Shown piece after piece: positions 56,340 to 64,000 of a DNA stretch of 64,000 nucleotides (the first letter of the stretch is position 1; the number at the start of each line of letters is the position of its first letter). A model generated the notes under the pieces. It was not told where the DNA came from and did no database searches. It saw only the letters and a program-made list of their open reading frames with translations. This stretch comes from Dastarcus helophoroides (taxonomy: Eukaryota; Arthropoda; Insecta; Coleoptera; Bothrideridae), in contig CM053332.1 of NCBI GenBank assembly GCA_028583605.1, positions 10,404,442 to 10,468,441 of the forward strand, written 5' to 3'. Made by a program: the position numbers and the translations under genes.

Positions 56340-57310
56340 GGCAAGTCGAAATTTCTCAAAATAGTCGAAGTGTCCAAAAATAGTCGAAGTGTCCAAAATT
56401 ATCTACCTCGTAATTTTGACTTTTTATTTAAATTTTGACATAAGCTTTAAATTTCGAGCGAAAATAGATATTTCCAAAAGCAACTTTTTCGAAATGTTTG
56501 CCTCTTATGAACATCTTGACCCAATTTTCAGAAAATAAACAAAAAAAAAGTGGGAGATTACAATGACAAACTTCGAAAAGAGTCAATTTTTTTAAACATC
56601 TTACTCGTAATTTTTCCGCTTTTATATAATTTTGAAATTTCAAAATAAAAGTTGAAAAAGTTTCATATTTCCAAAAATAACCTTTATTTATATTTTTATT
56701 TTTGGTTAAAATTGCATAATAATTAAAATAACACAAACAGGTTTTCAGAAAATCACGATTTCCAAATAAAGACCGTTTTTACAAAGCGAAATTTCCAGAC
56801 CCACAAAACCTTGAAAATTGAGATAAAATTCTTTTTAATTTTTGGATCATTATGAAGACTCGTCTTAAATTATTTCAAGAATTTAATTTAACTTGCCGAG
56901 CACAGTTTGTAGGATATTTAAATTTTTATTTAGATAATCAAAATTGTTTCCTTTTGAAAACATTTTTGGCACGCGACTATAAGATATTAAAAAATTTAAA
57001 AACGTCACCACATGACATCTGACAAAAAATTGATTGGTAGTTCTTTTTTAGATAAAAATCCAAATTTGTAGAAAAAAATTGAATTTTAAAAAGTGTATTT
57101 CAGCGACAAAACCAAATTTAGAAAAAAGTCTAAATTTTGAGAATATTGAAATTTAACGACATATTTGTGAAAACTCGTATTTTGAGAAAGTTTGTAAACT
57201 TTTGAAAGAAAGAACGAGTTTTAAAAATAAACTGAAAACCCTTAAAAAATCGATAGTTTAAAAAAAAAGAGTTAATTTTTCAAAATTGTCCAAATAAGCG
57301 AACCAGAAAA
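56340..57310. repeat. Diverged minisatellite, mixed polarity (block 7)
   Basis: AAATTTCGA- and AAATTTTGA-type words continue with weaker periodicity. 56340-56400 has two copies of a roughly 20-bp unit (AATAGTCGAAGTGTCCAAAA). Confidence 0.55.
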
Positions 57311-57587
57311 CCTTCGACCAAGAACAGGCGATTTTTCTTTAAGCTGGTTCATTGGTTTTCTATAGATTTTCTTTAAATTTCTGTCAAAAATTAACAATGT
57401 TATCCAAAGCCGGAGTCGCGAATCAGAGATATTCAATATTAAACTTACGATTTTCACCAGCTAAGATATAGGCGATTGTTTACGAAGAGATTTTAATTTA
57501 TTGCCGTTGAACCCTTTTATAGATTTTCATAACAAAGTAACATACTAGGTAGCTTACAAAAAAATTTGTAAAGGAATATATTTGAAT

Positions 57588-57640
57588 TGGTTTTCTGACG
57601 ACGGGCAGAGAATAACACTGCCCGAAACGTTAAAATTTTA
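57588..57640 (+). ncRNA. Hammerhead-like motif (family E, weak)
   Basis: CTGACGA (57595-57601), stem II GGGCAG/CTGCCC around a 9-nt loop, GAAA (57624-57627), then CGTT: with the preceding A this gives self-complementary ACGT as a loopless stem III and GTT as cleavage triplet. Stem I is only TTTT (57591-57594) with AAAA (57632-57635), possibly continued by G-U pairs. An extra C sits between core and stem II. Confidence 0.5.
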
Positions 57641-57761
57641 AATAATCTTGTTGTTATTTATTTTTTACGTCGTTTAAATTTTAATATAGTTTTAAGTGTT
57701 TTTCAGTGTTGAGTCCCAAACAGCGATTGACAAACCAAGATCCAACGCAATCTCTGTTTGC

Positions 57762-58245
57762 GGCAATCTAAAACAGATTGCCATTCCTTAATAGAAGGTA
57801 CTGAAATTTAGGATTGTGAAAGGAGTGACCGGCGAAGAAAAAGCCAATAAACTGCATACAAATATTAATACTTCGCAAATAAATTACAGAGAATATCATA
57901 CGAGGTAGGGTGTGAATGAAACAGTAAAATATGAGGATTTGTAGCAGTATTATTTTAGCGGCATCGCAATTAGAAATTACACATCTGACGGAATTTCGAT
58001 GCTTCATTACGCACGTTAGGGAAACATCTTGAAGTAATGGCAACCTAGCAACTCTACTACTTCTTTTGGATGCCTTCGGCTCCGCTGTGTAAATTTTATC
58101 CCATAAACGTGCAGCGTTGTCGGTTCAGAAAATCTAGAGTAAAGCTTCTTGGGGATTTGTATTATTGTATCTACGCAGGCAGTCTATGTTGAAAATCGAG
58201 TAGTGGTGGCAGTCTGACGTCTCGCTTGCGTAACGTTCCTAACCT
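57762..58245. repeat. Two-block repeat around a GGCAATCT hairpin (copy 2)
   Basis: Block A (57763-57900) matches 31565-31710 in the same orientation. Block B (58058-58245) is the complement of 31386-31520. Here A and B are on the same strand and separated by about 160 bp. Confidence 0.75.
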
Positions 58246-58249
58246 TCTA

Positions 58250-60230
58250 AAAATTTTTTGCTGCGATTACGACAGAATTTTATTCTTGAAATTCTCCATT
58301 TTTTCTTAAAATCTGCTTCTTTCCTAAATTTCGATGAAATCTCCTTCTTTCGAGGAAATTTCGAATTTTCACTTCGATTAAACGCCTTTTCTCAAAATTT
58401 ACATCTTTTTGATCATTTTTTCGTAATTTCGTCTTTTGCTCAGAGTTTTGACTACTTTTTTCAAAATTTTGACTTTTGTCTTAAAATTCGACTTTCTCTG
58501 GAAAATTTTGAAGTTTTCTCGAAATTTCGCTGTTTTTTCAAATGCCAATACATTTATATTAGTTTATACGAAAATTTCAATCTTTGATTTGATTTTTTTA
58601 GAGATTTTAACTGGTTTCTTAAAATTTGCCAGTTTTAAGAAATTTTAACTTTTATCTCAATATCCGATAATTATTTCTAAAAATTTCACCTTTTTCGTGG
58701 TAAATTCGTCTTTTTCCCTTAAAATAGTTGTCACTTAAAATTGTTTTCACTTAAAATAGTTGTCTTCCTAAAGTTCGCTGTTTCCTCAAGATTTGTCCTT
58801 TTAGAAATTTAGCTTTTATTTTCAAAAGCCTCCTTTTTAGACTTTTGTTTCAAAAATTCTTTACTAATTACAAAATGCTGCCATTATTTTGAATATTTGT
58901 TTTTTTCAACAAATTACGACGAAGTGTTAATAAAAATGTTGAGAAAAATATTTTTGGTGATTTCGCGAAAAAGATTTCTTGTGAATTCAATGTCTTTACT
59001 GAATGTTAAATTTTCAGAACAATGTTTTTGAAAATTGCGTTTTTTTTTCTCAAAATTTGACTTTTTCTGAACATTGGGCCTTTTCACAGGAATATACCTC
59101 TGAAATGTTCGACTTTTTTCGAAATTTCGAAAAAATGTTTCCATGGAAAGGATAAATTTTAAAGTTTTCTCGAAATTTCGCTTTTTATTCAAATTCCAAA
59201 AAAACATTTATATTAGTTTTTTTTGAAAATTTCAATTTTTTAGAATTTGATTTTTTTAGAGATTTTAATTGTTTTCTTAAAGTTTGCCTCTTTCAAGAAA
59301 TTTTGACTTTTATCTCAATATCTGATAATTATTTCTAAAAATTTCGCCTTTTTCGTAGTAAATTCGTCTTTTTCCCGAAATGTTGATTGTTTTCTCTTAA
59401 AATAGTTGTCTTCCTAAAATTCGCTGTTTCCTCAAGATTTGTCCTTTTAGAAATTTAGATTTTATTTTCAAAAGCCTCCTTTTTGAAGAAGTTATGTTTA
59501 AAAAATTCTTTACTAATTGCAAAATGCTGCCATTATTTTAAATATTTGTTTTTTTCAACAAATTAGACGAAGTGTTAATAAGAATGTTGAGAAAAATATT
59601 TTTCGGGATTTCGAGAAAAAGATTTCTTGTGAATTCAATGTCTTTACTGAATGTTAAATTTTCAGAAGAATGTTTTTGAAAATTGCGTTTTTTTTTCCTC
59701 ATAATTCGACTTTTTCTGAAAATTGCGTCTTTTCACTGGATTAGACCTTTGAAATGTTTGACTTTTTTCGAAACTTCGAAAAAATGTTTCCATAGAAAGG
59801 ATAAATTTTGAAGCAGTTTTTGAGAAAGGTTAGATTTTTATTTTTAATCCGCAGTTTATTAAAAAATATAAATTTCCAAACTGACGCTTTGAATTTTTAT
59901 AACGAGTTTTTCTAGGTCGAAATTTTGGGAAACAGTTTTTTTGATAAACCTTTCTTGAATTTTTTTCTCTTTGACTTGAAGCTTCGACTTATTCCAAAAA
60001 AAAATACTTACCTTTTCTATCGAACTTTTTTTTTAATAATAAAGATTACAAGTTTGAACTTGGGATTTTGAAAAACATTTAAAAATTTGGAAAAGGCTTT
60101 GAAATTTCGTCTATATTTCGCTAAAAAATTGAAAATTTAAAAAAAAACATAAATATGAGAAAGCACTTAAAAATTTTGATATTTTCTAAAATTGTTGAAA
60201 TTTTTCTTAACATTCGACTTACATTTAAAA
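58250..60230 (+). repeat. Degenerate 18-bp minisatellite, T-rich on + strand (block 8), with 658-bp duplication
   Basis: Two tandem copies of a roughly 658-bp segment lie at about 58508-59160 and 59160-59830; landmarks GATTTTTTTAGAGATTTTAA (58591 and 59249) and TGTCTTTACTGAATGTTAAA recur once per copy. Both copies are themselves made of minisatellite. Confidence 0.8.
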
Positions 60231-60479
60231 CTGTTATAGTTGACATTGTCTTCAGATAATATTTTTAGCGATTAAACAGGTGACTTACTTTAATGTATTA
60301 GTTTAAATTTCGTCATACAAAAAAAAAACTGGGCAGTTATGAGGACTGCCGACAGAAGTGAAAACTTAAAACTATGATACAACAAATTTCAAGGTATTTA
60401 AAAAAATATCTTTTTCCAAACTTTCGGCGGTTTCTCTCAGTTGAGAAGACAAATAAATGAGGACGGCGACTAACAGCCA

Positions 60480-60775
60480 CTCGCCCCCCCCCCCCCCCAA
60501 ATATCCCCCAAATTTTATTTCTTATATAGGTTCATTTTGCCCCCCTCTCCAAATTTTCCTTCCTTTTCCAATTTTTCTTTTTTATATATTTTCATGGTGC
60601 CCTCCTCATTTTACCCCCCCCCCAATTTTTTCTTTTTATGTATTTTTAAGGTGCCCCTCCATTTTCTGACCCCCCATTTTACATCTTTAAATTTTCATTT
60701 TGCCCCCCCCCCCCCATTTTTCTTTTTCATATTTTCATTTTACACCCTCCAATTTTTCTTTTTTATATTTTCACC
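60480..60775. repeat. C-run minisatellite (copy 1)
   Basis: Runs of 7-16 C alternate with AATTTTTCTTTTT, ATATATTTTCA-type spacers at intervals of roughly 40-60 bp. The plus strand is almost purely pyrimidine, so the complement has matching G-runs. Confidence 0.8.
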
Positions 60776-60852
60776 AGGATTAGCGGGTGCCGGATTAGCC
60801 AGATGTCGGATTATCCGAGTGTTGGACAGGTTTTAAAAATTGTCATTAAATG

Positions 60853-60915
60853 TCCGGAGTGGCGCAGGGGTTGACCAATCTACTAGTAATTTAAGTAGTT
60901 CAAATCGCCCTTTTT
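60853..60915 (+). repeat. tRNA-derived SINE head (copy 1)
   Basis: Box A-like TGGCGCAGGGG (60860-60870) and box B-like AGTTCAAATCG (60897-60907) are spaced as in a tRNA gene's internal promoter. There is no 3' acceptor strand, so this is not a tRNA gene. The tail TCGCTTAGCGTGCCTAAAG follows at about 60970. Confidence 0.7.
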
Positions 60916-61404
60916 GGTAACACAATATTCTAAGTATATTACATATACGGCAATTCCATGTCTTTTTTCCCCTCTTTAGTCGCTTAGCGTGCCTAAAGAA
61001 GTTTTCACTTCAAAAAAAAAAATAAACAAAATTCGAAGGGAATTTTGTAAAAACCGAATATTTCATTGTTTGAGAGAAACTTTCAAAATGTCAACAAATA
61101 TTTGAAATTTATTGATTAAAGTCGAAATTTTTCTAAGTTTCAAAATATAAATATATTAGTTGTAGTTGTTGCGTAATAATGGGTTTTACAGTAAAAGAAA
61201 AATATCCTCAAGTAAATTTTCATTTGTAAGAAAACTACGGAAAGACGCCACTGGGACATGAGAAATTGTCGCCAATTTTGGCGATTTGATTGAACGATTG
61301 GCAACACTCGTGGTAAAGAGTCTGACATTCCCAAGTTGAATAGTTTAAAGGCCCAATTTTCTATTTTCATTTTAAACTAGCCGGAAGTTCTCAATTTTCT
61401 TATT

Positions 61405-62295
61405 TGAGAAAAATTTAAAACTTTCCAGAGAAATTCCAATTTTAAGATAGAAAACAAATTTTTGAAAAAAGTAGTTAACACTCCAAGCAAAAGCCGAAAT
61501 TACGAAAAAATGATCGAAGATATACGAAATAGATGTAAATTTTGAAAAAAAAAGCATTTACTCGTAGTGAAAATTCGAAATTTCCTCGAAAGAATCAGAT
61601 TTCATCAAAATTTAGGAAAAAAGCAAATTTTAAGAAAATTATTGAGATTTTAAGAAAAAAATTGAGATTTTAAGAAAAAAATCGACATTTCCTGGGTCAA
61701 TATTTATTTTCTCTTGACTACTCGAGTCAAGGGAAGGCAGGCGCCCTAGCTTGCATTAATGTGACGTCAGAAAATGTTCAATATTGCGATACACGTCAAA
61801 ATTTTGACAAACAAGTTGAAATTTCCAGAAATTTCAATTAAATAAGAGTTGAAAGTTACAAATGAAATTTTTTCATAATTTTTGTCCTTTTATAAGAATT
61901 TTAATTTCCAAGAATATCCTTTTTTTATGAGAATATCGACCAGATTTCAAGGAAAAGGCAAATTTTGATAAACAAGCTGATATTTACGGAATTAAAAAGA
62001 AATTTTCAAAAAAAAACGAATTTCGAGAAATGGCAAGATTTTAAAAAAAGCGACGAACTTTTAAATAAAAATTTGAAATTTTGATTAAATGTTTGATAAA
62101 AGAAGTCGAATTTTATGAATAATTGCAAAATTTCAAAAGAAAAAGACAAATATTGTAAAAAAAAATACAAAATTGCAGAAATGAGTCGAAATTTCGAAAA
62201 AATATTTCCATGAAAAGGATGAATTTTGAAGTGGAAAAAAAATGAGAAATTTTGGGTGTAAAGCGAACTTTTATCCAAAATATTGAGATGAAATT
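61405..62295 (-). repeat. Degenerate 18-bp minisatellite, A-rich on + strand (block 9)
   Basis: Same family in reverse polarity, between the two copies of the segmental duplication. A short GC-richer patch at 61705-61775 contains CTTGACTACTCGAGTCAAGG, a near-palindrome also seen diverged at 15640-15665. Confidence 0.7.
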
Positions 62296-62299
62296 TTGA

Positions 62300-63290
62300 G
62301 GTTAAAAAGAAAATAAATTGGGCGGTTCAATACATTTCAAAAAAAATCTTTTTTCAAACTTTTAGCGGTTTCTCTCAGTTGAGGAGAAGTACAAATAATT
62401 GAGGGCGGCGCTCGTCTCCCCCAAATATACCACCCAAATTTTCTTTTTTATATATTTTCATTTTCCCCCTTCAATTTTTTTATTCCTTCCCATTTTTTCT
62501 TTTTTATATATTTTCATAGTGCCTCCACCCAATTTTTCATCCTTCCCAATTTTTTAAGTGTATTTTCACCCCCTCTCCCAATTTTTCTTCTTCATATTTT
62601 CATTTTGCCCCCCCCCCCATTTTTCTTTTTCATATTTTCATTTTGCCTCCCCCCTATTTTTCTTTTTTATATTTTCACCCGGATTAGCGAATGCCGGATT
62701 AGCCAGATGTCGGATTATCGGAGTGTTGGAAAGGTTTTAAGAATTGTCATTAAATGTCCGGAATGGCGCAGTGGTAGAGCAATCGACTAGTAATTCAAGT
62801 AGTTCAAATCGCCCTTTTTGATAACACAATATTCTAAGTATATTACATATATGGCAATTTCTTGCATTTGTCGCTTAGCGTGCCTAAAGGAGTTTTCACT
62901 TCAAAAAAACAAAATTCGAAGGGAATTTTGTAAAAATCGAATATTTCATAGTTTAATAGAAACTTCAACATGTCAACAAAAATTTGAAATTTATTGATTA
63001 AAGTCGAAATTATTCCAAGTTTCAAAATATAAATATATTAGTTGCAGTTGTTGCGTAAAAATGGGGTTTACAGTAAAAGAAAAATATCCTCAAGTAAATT
63101 TTCATTTGTAAGAAAACTACGGGAAGACGGCACTGAGATGTAAGGAATTGTAGGGAATTTTGGCGACTTGATTGAACGATTGGCAACACTCGTGATAAAC
63201 GAGTCTGACATTCCCAAGTTGAATAATTTAAAGGCCCAATTTTCTATTTCCATTTTAAACTAGGCGGAAGTTATCAATTTTCTCTCTATG
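62300..63290. repeat. Segmental duplication, copy 2
   Basis: Counterpart of 60335-61400 with an offset of about 1910 bp. The C-rich tract spans 62410-62670; pogo-like GGATTA words lie at 62683-62720. Confidence 0.88.
62756..62820 (+). repeat. tRNA-derived SINE head (copy 2)
   Basis: Box A TGGCGCAGTGG (62764-62774) fits the consensus exactly, followed by TAGAGCAATCGACTAG and box B-like AGTTCAAATCG (62801-62811). The D-arm is recognisable; no acceptor 3' strand. Better preserved than copy 1. Confidence 0.75.
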
Positions 63291-63294
63291 TATG

Positions 63295-64000
63295 GACTGT
63301 ATTGGCATATAATTTAATAATCATATTTTAAAAAAAAGTGTATAATATCTGGTCAAAAATAATGCATTATTTATATTTATTAGATAGTTTTAATTTTTGA
63401 TTTTTTTGTTTCTAGCAGCGAATTACTATTTTTATTTATGAAAGGTCGCGGAATCGTTTCTTATTTTGTTTAAAGAGGGTAAACGTTCTGCTAAATAAAG
63501 CCAAATATTCATTGCGCTAACTGCAAACACGCTAAACACAAGAAGCACTAAAAGCTCAAGGACTCGGGGGGAATTCTAGAAATCTAATAAAAAGTGAGCA
63601 TAAAACGACTTACATGTATCGTCACCATTAAAGACTAAAAAGAAAAAGAATTATTAAATACAGAACTAACAACCACAAGTGTCGAAAACTTCTCATGCAC
63701 ACAAATCATTACGAACAGGATTCACAGGAAAACAAAACATAAATCGAACCGAAATAAGGCAACATCGGTGCCTCTATAAATATTGAAAACTGAGCGTAAT
63801 ACTACAAAGAGAACCTACTTTCATGTGTATGCCCTTTTGGCCCGATTTAGGGCAAAGGGAGACCTACTCGGCAATGTGCACTGGACCGACTGTTGGGTAG
63901 GTCAGTTACTGCATATGCGCGGTGTAAGTCTGGCCAGCGTCTGGCGGGTGCGGCACATTTTCACGATTGCACTCTTGCGTTGCAGCGGAAGGTTTGTGTG
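63295..64000. other. Unassigned; GC rises toward the window end
   Basis: 63300-63800 is AT-rich with no frame. 63830-64000 is close to 50% GC (GGTAGGTCAGTTACTGCATA, GTCTGGCGGGTGCGGC), which could be the start of another LINE 5' region or a host gene, but the window ends before this can be judged. Confidence 0.3.

Larger units (their letters stand above)
60335..61400. repeat. Segmental duplication, copy 1
   Basis: It matches 62300-63290 in the same order: GGCGGTTTCTCTCAGTTGAG, C-rich tract, pogo-like GGATTA words, tRNA-derived head, TCGCTTAGCGTGCCTAAAG tail, and an end containing GATTGAACGATTGGCAACAC. The two copies are separated by A-rich minisatellite. Confidence 0.88.

Noticed and set aside
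62756..62830. A tRNA gene
   Set aside because: Box A and B are good, but there is no 3' acceptor strand to pair with the 5' end and the sequence continues into a SINE-like tail; copy 1 is degraded at the same place.

Overview
This window looks like intergenic, heterochromatin-like DNA from an arthropod, most likely an insect. It is very AT-rich. Its only recognisable coding remains are transposases and LINE endonuclease/reverse transcriptase domains of types common in insects (mariner D34D including the irritans type, a rosa/DD41D-like transposase, RTE-type and R1/Jockey-like LINE fragments). I found no intact host gene, no bacterial or viral gene and no CRISPR array. The insect assignment is an inference; the order cannot be decided from what I can see. 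|| Layout: 1-5140 holds the tail of one LINE and a decayed RTE-type LINE split by a small CpG-rich inverted-repeat transposon. 6.16-6.6 kb is a mariner remnant. 7.80-8.07 kb is a fold-back element with hammerhead-ribozyme motifs in both arms. 9.16-9.49 kb resembles a solo LTR. 9.7-15.8, 17.3-25, 31.8-37.3, 39.5-46.9, 56.3-57.3 and 58.2-62.3 kb are a huge degenerate minisatellite with a roughly 18-bp unit that flips strand repeatedly; one flipped block lies inside a hAT-like shell (12382-15818) with an 8-bp target duplication. 26.0-29.3 kb is a long-inverted-repeat DNA transposon interrupted by a complete but mutated mariner. 50.6-55.2 kb is a second LINE interrupted by an irritans-type mariner. 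60.3-63.3 kb is a duplicated block with tRNA-derived SINE heads, pogo-like ends and C-rich tracts. || The most unusual content is a set of hammerhead ribozyme motifs of five unrelated sequence families (7.9/45.0 kb, 18.8 kb, 22.1/43.5 kb, 35.65 kb and a weaker one at 57.6 kb). All have the very short stem III known from metazoan retrozymes and Penelope-like retroelements. The 18.4-18.9 kb copy is structurally complete: a 390-bp unit, short terminal direct repeats whose left edge lies next to the predicted cleavage site, and a roughly 20-bp target duplication. It looks like a minimal, protein-free retrotransposon that would move as a self-cleaved, probably circular RNA using enzymes supplied in trans. 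|| Nothing here works together as an operon or pathway. The interactions are nested insertions and, by inference, dependence of the non-autonomous elements on LINE or Penelope-type machinery encoded elsewhere.
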